Part shown: piece after piece, positions 1 to 8,504 of the stretch
How positions within the stretch are numbered: position 1 is the first letter of the stretch
Layout of the letters: each line of letters opens with the position of its first letter
Source: Spirosoma linguale DSM 74
GTDB taxonomy: Bacteria; Bacteroidota; Bacteroidia; Cytophagales; Spirosomataceae
Assembly (NCBI GenBank): GCA_000024525.1
Contig: CP001769.1
Span: forward strand, 3,567,001 to 3,631,000
Direction: 5' to 3'
Length of the DNA: 64,000 nt
The notes under the pieces: model-generated
What the model was told of the DNA's origin: nothing
Databases searched by the model: none
The model's input: only the letters and a program-made list of their open reading frames with translations
Made by a program: the position numbers and the translations under genes

Positions 1-202
1 AAACACAGTGGTACCGGCTGTCGGTCAGGGCAAGTTGTTGCATTAAAACAGCCGTATTATCGCGACTCCCATCATCAATCAAGACCACTTCGATTGCAAG
101 GGGAGATGTGTCCATTACGGCATTTAGCCGTTCTATAAGACGCGGAAACGACTCGGTTTCGTTGTACAATGGAGCAACAATAGAAATCTGTGGATTCAAC
201 AA
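1..202 (-). CDS. Family 2 glycosyltransferase, N-terminal part, runs off the window
   Basis: The reverse strand reads N-P-Q-I-S-I-V-A-P-L-Y-N-E and then L-I-D-D-G-S-R-D-N-T. These are the nucleotide-binding start and the DDGS motif of GT-A family 2 glycosyltransferases of the polyprenyl-phosphate sugar synthase type. Only about 66 residues are visible; the rest lies left of position 1. No ATG is in frame: the frame is open back to a TAG at 272-274, and I chose a TTG near 197-202 because the conserved fold begins right after it. TTG at 266-268 is an alternative. The gene sits downstream of two co-oriented envelope glycosylation genes and is probably co-transcribed with them. The acceptor cannot be told. 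Confidence 0.75.
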   Translation of the reverse strand, partial: MLNPQISIVAPLYNETESFPRLIERLNAVMDTSPLAIEVVLIDDGSRDNTAVLMQQLALTDSRYHCV

Positions 203-328
203 AACGAATGGAGTTGGAACAGTGTCAAACTGAGCAAAAGTAAACCTTTTCGCACGAAAACCCGCCAACGTCTATCCTACAGCTCACTAGTGACATATAC
301 AAATTGAGCGTATAGCCGTTAAAACGGG

Positions 329-1063
329 CTACGTTCGATAGGTCTGGTAAATTCGGAACAACTCGTACCACATTTTGAAAACATAACCGGAGCTGATCCG
401 TGAATCGCTTTGCTCAATCCATTGCCGGAGTGGGTATTCGGCTACATGGTCCAGCACCTCGGGGCGACCGTGCTTCCGGATAAGCCGGGCCAGCAGTTCG
501 ACGTCAAACAGCCAGGGACTTATGAACGACTCCTCAAACAACCCGGTCATGGTGGTGCGCCTGAACAACTTGGCTCCGCACTGTGAGTCGTAAACGGGTA
601 ACTTCAGAATATTACTGATGATTGTTGCAATAACGCGGCCAACATAATGCCGAAATGGGTCGCGCCGAATGTCTACACCCAGAAATTTTATACGCGACCC
701 CATCACCATGTCCAGCGCCGGGTTGCCATCCAGAACGGCAGCTAAGTCGGTAATGGCCGTTAAAGGCGTGGCCAAGTCTGCATCCAGAAAACCCAGATAA
801 TCGAACGACCGGCTGGCGCAATGCAGCATACCAGCCCGCACCGCACCCGCTTTCCCCTGATTCTGGGGCAGGATTAACGCATCAATGCAGTCAGGATACC
901 GAGCCTTCATCGTCTCCAGCACCGTTCGGGTGGCGTCGCTGCTGCCGTCGTCGACGAAGCAAAAGTTTACATTCTCTGTCTGCCGAATATACGAAAGGAA
1001 CACATCGACGGGGAGCCGGGTGGCTTCGTTATAACAGGGGACAATGATACAGACAGATGACAT
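329..1063 (-). CDS. Family 2 glycosyltransferase, dolichyl/polyprenyl-phosphate glycosyltransferase-like
   Basis: This 244-residue protein should transfer a sugar from a nucleotide sugar to a polyprenyl phosphate or similar acceptor at the cytoplasmic face of the membrane. Visible motifs are V-P-C-Y-N-E (residues 8-13), D-D-G-S-S-D (38-43), the metal-binding D-A-D (94-96) and M-G-S-R near 120. The length fits the compact DPM1/Alg5-type enzymes without C-terminal membrane helices. It lies 7 bp downstream of a co-oriented multi-spanning membrane protein, a common pairing in which a lipid-linked sugar feeds a GT-C-type membrane transferase. The donor sugar is not predictable. Confidence 0.85.
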   Translation of the reverse strand: MSSVCIIVPCYNEATRLPVDVFLSYIRQTENVNFCFVDDGSSDATRTVLETMKARYPDCIDALILPQNQGKAGAVRAGMLHCASRSFDYLGFLDADLATPLTAITDLAAVLDGNPALDMVMGSRIKFLGVDIRRDPFRHYVGRVIATIISNILKLPVYDSQCGAKLFRRTTMTGLFEESFISPWLFDVELLARLIRKHGRPEVLDHVAEYPLRQWIEQSDSRISSGYVFKMWYELFRIYQTYRT

Positions 1064-1070
1064 AAAGCCT

Positions 1071-2501
1071 TTAGCGATTGGCAGTTAGAGTAGAGTCAAG
1101 AACAAGGGCTTTATGACCATAATAGCCTGATTGACAACGATTCCACCAATGTGTACGATCGGGCTTAACATCTTCGACAAACAAACTGGGCGGATATACA
1201 CTAATGGGTCGGAGCCGAACCGTATCCGCTGAGGTCAGTAATTGCTGATGCCGCTCGGTCATTTCGCGGTCGTAGGTAGCCGCCCGGCCACTCAGCCAAT
1301 CGGCATACAACTGGTTAACGGCATTGCTGGTTATGATGCTCCCAATCAGCCAGATGCCCGTAAGCAGCCACACGGGCGCAGGCCATTTTTGTAAAACCGT
1401 TAGACTGCGTCCCCGCCGGTCGATCCAGCCGACCCAGACGGTAACGACGTAAAACCAGCCTATCGCAAAAAATACGAACAGGATGTTCATAGTGCGGGCA
1501 TAGGGGGCAATGCCTAGTCCATAGTATGACGGAAAAATCATAGCCGCCAGTAAGCCCAAATAAACGACGGTCAGTAATCCTGCCGGAATCATAAATAAAT
1601 CACGAACCGGGCTTCCCTGCCGGGTAGCGCGCCGGGCAAAGGGTATATACAGGAGCGTAAACGGGAGAATAGGCGTTTTGAGTAGCCAAAACGCTATAGA
1701 ACGGCCCAACCAGATAAATGACCGGGCAATTGATGGGAACAATTCACCGGCTTTAGCCTCGTTGCTTCCCATACGAATGGCATTGCCCGGTGCCCTGAAC
1801 AACAGCCAGGCAGACACTAACGAGACAACAACCAGCCAGGCCATTAGTGGATCGAACTTACGACGGAACACCAGCCGATAGCCCGTTATAGCCAGGAGCA
1901 ATAGAATGAGCACAACCAGGTTCGTCTCCCCGGAGCCAACAATGGCAAACACTAAAAAACTGGTCCATACGATAGTCAGCCATTTTTTTGGGCCATCCGA
2001 CAATCGATTGTACCGTATCAGAACGGCCATCAGGTAAATTGTCAGAATAGTAGGCACCGTGTAGGTAGCCATGGCGGCTGTCCAGAAAAATGCCTCCACT
2101 GTACTCTGAAGCGACAACACAACAAGAAAGAAAATCAGGGCAGTAGCTTTTACCCGGTTTATCAGCGATTCGGTTCGTAATAATTCACTGACGGCTGCGT
2201 AGATAGCCCCAACCAGAGCAGTAGCCATCAAGGCGGGAATAAACCGGTAGCCATCGTACCAGCCCCATACAAGTGGGCTACCGTGGACCAGCATATTAGA
2301 AAAATAGCGACCTGTCCACCCATCATAATAGAATTTCTGTGCCTGCCAGAAACCGTATTTTAGGGCTGTATCGGCAAAACAGTAATCATCGGCGGCTGAT
2401 GGATGGTTATGAAACGAGAGCCATACCAAGGGCAGGTAAGCCAGAAGAAACAGGAAAATAACGATTACGGTCGCCAGCCGGTCAATAAGCGGATGTTTCA
2501 T
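1071..2501 (-). CDS. Multi-spanning membrane protein, possible GT-C-like glycosyltransferase
   Basis: This 476-residue protein has roughly ten hydrophobic segments. The first (residues 8-28) is followed by a periplasmic loop containing A-A-D-D-Y-C-F and, further on, G-R-Y-F-S. An acidic DD motif in the first external loop followed by a G-R-aromatic motif is typical of GT-C membrane glycosyltransferases and of GtrII/DUF6056-like proteins, so I suggest but cannot prove that class. It is followed after 7 bp by a GT2 enzyme that could make its lipid-linked donor. Start at ATG 2501 gives a normal first membrane segment. Confidence 0.7.
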   Translation of the reverse strand: MKHPLIDRLATVIVIFLFLLAYLPLVWLSFHNHPSAADDYCFADTALKYGFWQAQKFYYDGWTGRYFSNMLVHGSPLVWGWYDGYRFIPALMATALVGAIYAAVSELLRTESLINRVKATALIFFLVVLSLQSTVEAFFWTAAMATYTVPTILTIYLMAVLIRYNRLSDGPKKWLTIVWTSFLVFAIVGSGETNLVVLILLLLAITGYRLVFRRKFDPLMAWLVVVSLVSAWLLFRAPGNAIRMGSNEAKAGELFPSIARSFIWLGRSIAFWLLKTPILPFTLLYIPFARRATRQGSPVRDLFMIPAGLLTVVYLGLLAAMIFPSYYGLGIAPYARTMNILFVFFAIGWFYVVTVWVGWIDRRGRSLTVLQKWPAPVWLLTGIWLIGSIITSNAVNQLYADWLSGRAATYDREMTERHQQLLTSADTVRLRPISVYPPSLFVEDVKPDRTHWWNRCQSGYYGHKALVLDSTLTANR

Positions 2502-2553
2502 GTACTATTCGCAGGCTACCCAAGTCAATGACTCTGGTTTTCTGCGTTCTATG

Positions 2554-3501
2554 TTAATGTAGATCTATTTCCAGATCGCCCCCGGTGGGCGTGGTGGTTA
2601 CGGGTTTCTGACGGTTGAGGAACGGATACGCCAGCACAGCTACCAGAATCACCAGTGTGCCGATATAAAACCCTGACGTCATGTGTTCGGTGTCACCAAA
2701 AATCAGAACGGCCAGCAGAATACCATAAACCGGTTCCAAATTTACAGTTAATATGGCCAGGTAAGGCGAAAACTTACGCAACAGGCTAACCCCAACGGTA
2801 TAGGCATACACTGTACAGACCAACGAAAGCACCAGTAACCAGAGCCACTGCATGGACGTATGGGGCGTATACTGGGTCACATTACCACTAACCGACCCAT
2901 CAAATTGCTGCACCGCCAGCCACAAAGCCAGCGCGCTCAGGAGCGCACCCGCCATTTCATAAAACGAGATAACCAGCGCGTCATACTTGTGCGTAAACCG
3001 GCTGTTAATAATCGTAAACAGCGACGATAGCATAGCCGAACTGACGGCTACCGTCAGCCCGATCACCTTGTCGAACTCGAAGCGAAAAATCAGGTACAGC
3101 CCGGCCATAACAACGGCCCCTAACGCCACCTCAATCAAACGCACCCGCCGACGCAGCAGCAGGGGTTCCAATACGCTCGCCCAAAGTGAGCTCGTTGCCA
3201 TTCCTGCCAGACAGACCGATACGTTAGATAGCCTGGCGGCCAGGAAAAACAGGACCCAGTGCAACCCGATCAGGCCACCGGTTGCCAGTAGCCGCCAGCG
3301 GTCTGTAGATGAAACCTGGATGGATTGCCGCCGAACCAAGAGCACAATACCAATGCCCAAAACGGCCAGCAACGTCCGAAACAAAACAACCGCCGACGAA
3401 TCGAGCGGTACCAGTAATTTGCCCAGAATAGCCGTAAATCCCCAGATCAATACAATGAAATGGAGTTGAAAATAGTCTGTTAGTGAAGCTTTTTTCTGCA
3501 T
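2554..3501 (-). CDS. EamA/DMT-superfamily transporter
   Basis: The product has ten hydrophobic helices arranged as two EamA repeats. The first opens with F-I-V-L-I-W-G-F-T-A-I-L-G-K, and the second contains N-L-E-P-V-Y-G near the helix-9 position, both typical of the drug/metabolite transporter superfamily. The substrate is unknown. The frame stays open to an ATG at 3552, but I chose the ATG at 3501 (M-Q-K-K-A-S-L-T-D), which gives 315 residues and places the first helix at about residue 12 as in the family. It lies downstream of the LptF/G-type gene and upstream of the membrane and GT2 genes, all co-oriented. Confidence 0.85.
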   Translation of the reverse strand: MQKKASLTDYFQLHFIVLIWGFTAILGKLLVPLDSSAVVLFRTLLAVLGIGIVLLVRRQSIQVSSTDRWRLLATGGLIGLHWVLFFLAARLSNVSVCLAGMATSSLWASVLEPLLLRRRVRLIEVALGAVVMAGLYLIFRFEFDKVIGLTVAVSSAMLSSLFTIINSRFTHKYDALVISFYEMAGALLSALALWLAVQQFDGSVSGNVTQYTPHTSMQWLWLLVLSLVCTVYAYTVGVSLLRKFSPYLAILTVNLEPVYGILLAVLIFGDTEHMTSGFYIGTLVILVAVLAYPFLNRQKPVTTTPTGGDLEIDLH

Positions 3502-3587
3502 AGGGCTGAGGAACGAAGAGCGTGTATCGAGGAGCCATCCGGCCAAAAACACATTGAAGGCTCCTCAGTCCCCAGTCTTCATTCCTA

Positions 3588-4664
3588 TTACCTTGGAATC
3601 GTATTATATAGTAATACGCCGATTGCTGCAAAAATAGCGTTTGGCAGCCAGACTGCCACTATCGGATTGAGATTCCCGGATTCGGCAATACCTTTCGCCA
3701 GCATAAAGAAGAGCAGGTAGGTGAAGGCGAGAAAGAAACCCAGCGCGACCTGCCAGCCTACCCCCCGCCGACTTTTACGAGCCGACATAATTACGCCGAT
3801 GACAGTCAGGATAATAATGGCGAAAGGGCGGGTATCCCGGCTATATTTTTCAAGCAGATAGGTCTCTACCCCATCAGCACCCCGGCTTTGCAGCAGCTCG
3901 ATGTGGTCATTCAGCTCCGGGCGGGTAAGGGTTTCGTAGAGGTTGAAATCCGAACTAAAATCATCCGGTTTCAGGTTGAGCGTGGTATCAATTTTGGCAC
4001 CGGGGGTGAGGGTTTCCTGTGGGCCGTTGATGGTGCGTATTTTATAATCGAACACCGTCCATTTTTTCTTTTTGGCGTCCCACTCGATATGGTCGGCAGA
4101 GAGTTTCTGCTTTAGCTGATTACCTTCTACCCGCTCCATAGTGAACTTATAACCCGTGTTACTCTGGTTATTATAACTCTCCAGGTATGCGTAGGTATTG
4201 GGCGCAATCTTCAGGTGCACATTACGCCCGGAGAAGTTATAGGCATCGTTGATGTACTTTATCTCAAAGGCAATCCGGGTTTTGTTCGCTTTGGGAATCA
4301 CGTAGTTCACCATAAAATAGGTTGCCACCGCCAGCACGGTAGCCCCCAGCACATACGGTAGCAACAGCCGGACAAAGCTGACGCCACTACTTAGAATGGC
4401 AATAATTTCGGTGCGGGCCGCCAGCCGGGAGGTAAGAAATACGGTGGCAATGAACACCATCAGCGGGCTGATGTAATTGGCCCAGTAGGGGATAAAATTA
4501 AGGTAATAATTGAACAGGATTTCGTTGCCAGGCGCGTGGGTTTTATGAAAATTATCCACCTTTTCGGTGTAATCAATCATTACGACTACAAGCACGATCA
4601 CCATCACCACAAAGATGTAGGTCTGCAGAAAGCGCTTGAGAATATAGGCGTCTAAGAGTTTCAT
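3588..4664 (-). CDS. LptF/LptG-family permease (YjgP/YjgQ)
   Basis: This 358-residue inner-membrane protein starts with M-K-L-L-D-A-Y-I-L-K-R-F and a long helix, as is standard for YjgP/YjgQ proteins. These form the transmembrane part of the LptB2FG ABC machine that extracts lipopolysaccharide from the inner membrane. The N-terminal half holds helices at about 12-33, 55-75 and 98-120. A soluble beta-rich periplasmic region follows (about 135-270), and three helices close the protein. LptF and LptG cannot be told apart reliably here. No LptB ATPase gene is nearby, which is usual because lpt genes are scattered. Confidence 0.88.
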   Translation of the reverse strand: MKLLDAYILKRFLQTYIFVVMVIVLVVVMIDYTEKVDNFHKTHAPGNEILFNYYLNFIPYWANYISPLMVFIATVFLTSRLAARTEIIAILSSGVSFVRLLLPYVLGATVLAVATYFMVNYVIPKANKTRIAFEIKYINDAYNFSGRNVHLKIAPNTYAYLESYNNQSNTGYKFTMERVEGNQLKQKLSADHIEWDAKKKKWTVFDYKIRTINGPQETLTPGAKIDTTLNLKPDDFSSDFNLYETLTRPELNDHIELLQSRGADGVETYLLEKYSRDTRPFAIIILTVIGVIMSARKSRRGVGWQVALGFFLAFTYLLFFMLAKGIAESGNLNPIVAVWLPNAIFAAIGVLLYNTIPR

Positions 4665-4758
4665 TGACGAGTTGATATATTTTTCGATGGTAAATTAGTA
4701 AGTGCTGCAGCATCATGGTCACTGGCGTTAGCTACTTACGGCCTTACCCATTTACCGA

Positions 4759-5415
4759 CTAATTCTTTACTAATAAATTCCTGGCTACCTCGTGGCTGAT
4801 AAACACGGAGCGACCACTTTCAATTTGCACCAGTACGGATTTATCGAAGGCGTTTACCTCATTGACCGTTACCTGACAGCCAAGCGTCAACTGCGAATGA
4901 TCGAGGTGTTTAAGAAACTCGGTGGAGTGTTCCAGCACGGCCATCAGGCATACCCCCTCCCCTGCCTCTACTTCCGATAACTTGCGGTAGCCGGTTTCGG
5001 GCATCTGCCCGGCAGGGGTCGGAATCGGATCGCCGTGTGGATCAAACTGAGGATAGCCCAGATACGTATCTAAACGCGTTACCAGCTCCTCTGATCGAAT
5101 GTGTTCCAGTTCCTCGGCTATTTCGTGGACTTCGTCCCAGCCAAAACCAAGCTTCTGCACCAGGAAAACCTCCCAAAGCCGATGTCGGCGAATAATCTGC
5201 AACGCCAGCCGTTCGCCTTCGTCGGTCAGGCGAACACCCTGATATTTTTTATAATGAATCAATTGTTTTTCAGCCAGTTTCCGCAACATATCCGTCACCG
5301 AAGCCGCTTTAGTCGCTGTCATTTCAGCCAGAGCATTCGTACTGACTTCTCCCTGCCGACGGTTAGCCAGGTAATAAATGGTCTTCAGGTAATTTTCTTC
5401 GGTGAATGAGTGCAT
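4759..5415 (-). CDS. mntR: DtxR/MntR-family metal-dependent transcriptional repressor
   Basis: The N-terminal winged helix (about residues 5-70) begins S-F-T-E-E-N-Y-L-K-T-I, the usual opening of DtxR/MntR proteins. The metal-binding dimerisation region carries H-R-L-W-E-V-F and E-E-L-E-H-I, and a C-terminal FeoA/SH3-like domain follows (about 145-215). I chose the second ATG (5415) over 5421 because it matches the family N-terminus; the two are nearly equivalent. The gene is divergent from an Nramp manganese transporter, and a perfect palindrome lies between them, so manganese-dependent repression of the transporter is the likely role. The name mntR rests on that context. Confidence 0.88.
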   Translation of the reverse strand: MHSFTEENYLKTIYYLANRRQGEVSTNALAEMTATKAASVTDMLRKLAEKQLIHYKKYQGVRLTDEGERLALQIIRRHRLWEVFLVQKLGFGWDEVHEIAEELEHIRSEELVTRLDTYLGYPQFDPHGDPIPTPAGQMPETGYRKLSEVEAGEGVCLMAVLEHSTEFLKHLDHSQLTLGCQVTVNEVNAFDKSVLVQIESGRSVFISHEVARNLLVKN

Positions 5416-5496
5416 GAACAAGACGGCTGCTTACCTAAAACGGTGCAATAAACGTAAACAGTTTACTTGCAAAGGTAATTTTTATGTTAAACTTTC

Positions 5497-5524
5497 TAAA
5501 AATTTAGGGTCGCCTAAATTTTTA
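5497..5524. promoter_or_regulatory. Predicted MntR operator: 12-bp perfect inverted repeat
   Basis: Left arm TAAAAATTTAGG (5497-5508), spacer GTCG, right arm CCTAAATTTTTA (5513-5524). The TTTAGG..CCTAAA core resembles known DtxR/MntR-type boxes. The site lies between the divergent regulator and Nramp genes and just upstream of a -7 promoter element at 5538, so a bound repressor would cover the -33 region of the transporter promoter. Confidence 0.8.
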
Positions 5525-5537
5525 TTTCAACAATCCA

Positions 5538-5545
5538 TATCTTTG
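5538..5545 (+). promoter_or_regulatory. Bacteroidota -7 element for the Nramp gene
   Basis: TATCTTTG matches the TAnnTTTG element recognised by the Bacteroidota primary sigma factor. It lies 13 bp after the palindromic operator and about 114 bp before the mntH start. No clear TTG -33 element is seen; that position falls in the operator. Confidence 0.55.
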
Positions 5546-5658
5546 ATACGTTATAGGTTTGCTCGGTTGATTGAAGATGTTTTGATAATTGGCTTCGACA
5601 AGAACAATTTATTGAACAGTGAGGTCCAACAAATAGTAGTACGCGTGTAACGAAACGA

Positions 5659-7005
5659 ATGGAAGCAACGAATACGTCCATGAAAGGCTGGCGGCAGGAG
5701 AATACGACAAATTCACTGTCCGACGTACATAGTTCAGTTCATGTGCCTATAGGCGCAGGATTTTTCAAGACCTTACGGGCTTATGCAGGCCCTGGCCTTA
5801 TGGTTGCCGTTGGGTATATGGACCCCGGTAACTGGGCTACGGATATTGCCGGTGGTGCGCGTTATGGCTACAAACTCCTGTCGGTTGTGCTGATATCCAA
5901 CCTGTTCGCCATTCTGCTACAGCACTTAGCCCTGAAACTTGGTATTGCTACCGGCCGGGACCTTGCGCAGGCCTGCCGGGATAATTTTAGCCGTCCCGTT
6001 GCCGTCGGTCTGTGGCTGCTGGCCGAAGTTGCCATTGCCGCCACCGATCTGGCCGAGGTGATTGGCTCGGCCATTGCCCTGAATCTGTTGTTTGGCTTAC
6101 CCCTAACCATTGGTATTCTGCTGACAGCGCTGGATGTGTTGCTGCTGTTATATCTGCAGAATAAAGGCTTCCAATTACTGGAGCGAGTGGTTGCCAGCCT
6201 AATTTTCCTTATTGTCGGCTGTTTTGGGTACGAATTGCTCGTATCCCGTCCCGATATTGCCAGTGTGGCAAGTGGCCTGATTCCACGTACCGAAGTTATC
6301 ACCAATCCGGGTATGCTTTATATTGCCATTGGTATTTTGGGAGCCACCGTCATGCCGCATAATCTGTATCTGCATTCCAGCATCGTACAAACCCGCGATT
6401 TTGGCCGCACGGATACTGGTCGGCAATCGGCCATCAAGTTTGCTACAATAGACTCTACGGTTTCGCTCTTTCTGGCATTTTTCATCAATGCCGCCATTCT
6501 GATTCTATCGGCCTCTGCTTTTCATTTTTCGGGCAACCAGCAGGTGGCAGACATCACCGATGCCCACCGCCTGCTCGACCCGATTCTGGGTGTAAAACTA
6601 GCCGGTATTCTATTTGCCGTTGCCTTACTGGCATCGGGTCAGAATTCAACCCTGACGGGCACGCTGGCCGGTCAAATTGTTATGGAAGGGTTTGTAAACC
6701 TACGGGTCAAGCCCTGGCTGCGTCGGTTAATTACGCGGCTGGTGGCCATTGTTCCGGCTTTGGTCGTTGCTATTCTTTACGGGGAACACGGCACCAGCGA
6801 ACTACTCGTATTTAGTCAGGTTATCCTTTCGCTTCAGTTAAGTTTTGCCGTTGTTCCGCTGGTTTCCTTCACGAACAACAAGGCTAAAATGGGTCGCTTC
6901 GTCAATCCATCCTGGATAAAATGGTTATCCTGGGTGGTAGCTGTGCTCATCATCGGGCTAAACGGCTATCTGCTGTGGGACACGGTTTTGAAGATGGTTC
7001 GTTAA
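5659..7005 (+). CDS. mntH: Nramp-family Mn2+ (divalent metal)/H+ symporter
   Basis: This 448-residue inner-membrane transporter has the canonical Nramp signatures. D-P-G-N at residues 55-58 in helix 1 and M-P-H-N at about 232-235 in helix 6 together form the metal site. About eleven hydrophobic helices follow a polar N-terminal tail of about 35 residues. It imports Mn2+, and possibly Fe2+, driven by protons. A DtxR/MntR regulator is divergently encoded upstream and a strong palindromic operator lies in between, so repression under high manganese is expected. No terminator is obvious after the stop. Confidence 0.93.
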   Translation: MEATNTSMKGWRQENTTNSLSDVHSSVHVPIGAGFFKTLRAYAGPGLMVAVGYMDPGNWATDIAGGARYGYKLLSVVLISNLFAILLQHLALKLGIATGRDLAQACRDNFSRPVAVGLWLLAEVAIAATDLAEVIGSAIALNLLFGLPLTIGILLTALDVLLLLYLQNKGFQLLERVVASLIFLIVGCFGYELLVSRPDIASVASGLIPRTEVITNPGMLYIAIGILGATVMPHNLYLHSSIVQTRDFGRTDTGRQSAIKFATIDSTVSLFLAFFINAAILILSASAFHFSGNQQVADITDAHRLLDPILGVKLAGILFAVALLASGQNSTLTGTLAGQIVMEGFVNLRVKPWLRRLITRLVAIVPALVVAILYGEHGTSELLVFSQVILSLQLSFAVVPLVSFTNNKAKMGRFVNPSWIKWLSWVVAVLIIGLNGYLLWDTVLKMVR

Positions 7006-7116
7006 AGTCGTTTTACGCACTTTTACGTCTTTATTCCCCGAAAGAGTTCTGCGACAGGTAAACTTATACTTAATCAACTCATGCATTACAAACAAATACC
7101 GGCTCGGTAATATACA

Positions 7117-8430
7117 CTAGTGTTTTTCACTGATCCTGTAAATTTGATGCTGGTGCTTTTCCTCCTGATCACCAAATTCAGTAACAGATATATACAAATC
7201 TTTGGTTGGCTCGTGCGACGTACTGACCAAACGTACTTTATGCCTGGTACCGTCAAATTCTATAACCCGCGTCCAGGACTTACCGCCATCTTTTGAGTAC
7301 ATTAACAAGCTTCTGGCTTGGGCAGAAAGGCAACTATAGGAGCATGCCCATATTTCGTTCCCCGAGACTGATTTCCTTGTTATCATGTTCATAACCGGGC
7401 TACGACGATACGGATCTGGTAATACCCGTTTGTCAAATCGCTTGCCATCGGTCGTTGAAACGATAAAATTGGTCCCTGCCAGATAGTCACTACCTAACAA
7501 AACCTCTTTCTCTGTTTCGGCCATAGATGTATAGCCACCCATCTGGTGATGGTACTTATTAACCAGGTGCCAGCCGTCCGTAATCTGATTACTTTTTTTG
7601 TCGAGACAGGTCAACGATTTATTTAGCCAAAGCTGTTTTTTATTGTCGCCATCAGTTAACAACAAAGCTTTGAGTAACTTACTATATCTCAGCAGATGAA
7701 CGTGTTTATTCACACCCTGCTGAATTAGAAAGTCAGACATTTTCCAGGTATTACCGCCATCGGTCGAGATATACAGGAAGGCTAGATTTCGCCAAGTTTT
7801 GTCTCGCCATAAGGAACCATACTCACCAAGCACAAGAGTTTGATCCGGTAACTCCGACATGCCGTTATTAAATAGAAAATAACTTATAGACGTTGACAGC
7901 TGTAAAACCTGCCTGAACGAAACTCCGTGGTCGTGACTCTTATAAAGGGCACCAGTCGTACAAACAAAGAGCACATTACACCGATTGATAAAAATCGATT
8001 TAATAGGTTGCTGGAAGTCATAAACGGCAGTTGCAGATTGACTACCGTCATCACTTCTGCACAAGACAGTCAATGAGGAAAATCGACATCCCCATAAAAC
8101 GCTATCGGTGTCCCAAAAGCAATATTTCCAATCAATTGTTACTAGCTCACAATTCATCTTCTGATTATCTATTCCCAATCGGATGGGCTTCAGGCCGCCC
8201 AGCAAATCTGTCTCTGTAGCTTCCAGCAACCCTACCATTCCGGTGAATTTTACGTACCTGCGGCTGAGCTGAAAGAAACGCAATTGATGCATAAGCTCCC
8301 ACAAAACAAATGAAAAGGCTTCCACTGCTTTTCCGACTCTGTAAATATCAAGTAGAAATGCATAGCCATGTTTTAAGCTGTAAAATCCCGGTTGCTGTAA
8401 TTTGGAGAAGTACTTTGATGAGATGTCCAT
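7117..8430 (-). CDS. BNR/Asp-box repeat beta-propeller protein
   Basis: This 437-residue protein contains several Asp-box repeats of the form S-x-D-G-G-x-x-W. The clearest are S-T-D-G-G-N-T-W near residue 225 and S-K-D-G-G-K-S-W near 380, with a degenerate S-H-D-H-G-V-S-F near 165. Such repeats occur in sialidases, sortilin-like and photosystem-assembly propellers. The catalytic arginine triad of sialidases is not evident, so enzyme activity is not claimed. No signal peptide is seen at the chosen ATG. It follows the membrane protein at 8505 with the same orientation and could be co-expressed. Function unknown. Confidence 0.6.
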   Translation of the reverse strand: MDISSKYFSKLQQPGFYSLKHGYAFLLDIYRVGKAVEAFSFVLWELMHQLRFFQLSRRYVKFTGMVGLLEATETDLLGGLKPIRLGIDNQKMNCELVTIDWKYCFWDTDSVLWGCRFSSLTVLCRSDDGSQSATAVYDFQQPIKSIFINRCNVLFVCTTGALYKSHDHGVSFRQVLQLSTSISYFLFNNGMSELPDQTLVLGEYGSLWRDKTWRNLAFLYISTDGGNTWKMSDFLIQQGVNKHVHLLRYSKLLKALLLTDGDNKKQLWLNKSLTCLDKKSNQITDGWHLVNKYHHQMGGYTSMAETEKEVLLGSDYLAGTNFIVSTTDGKRFDKRVLPDPYRRSPVMNMITRKSVSGNEIWACSYSCLSAQARSLLMYSKDGGKSWTRVIEFDGTRHKVRLVSTSHEPTKDLYISVTEFGDQEEKHQHQIYRISEKH

Positions 8431-8504
8431 GTGTGGATAAAATTTAATTGGATGAACGGGTGACCCTTGGCAAACAATAGACTTACGAACAGGTAGTCAG
8501 GCAG

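Noticed and set aside
5402..5650. Forward reading frame of 82 codons between mntR and mntH
   Set aside because: It contains the palindromic operator and the promoter of mntH, has biased hydrophilic/low-complexity content and no family resemblance.
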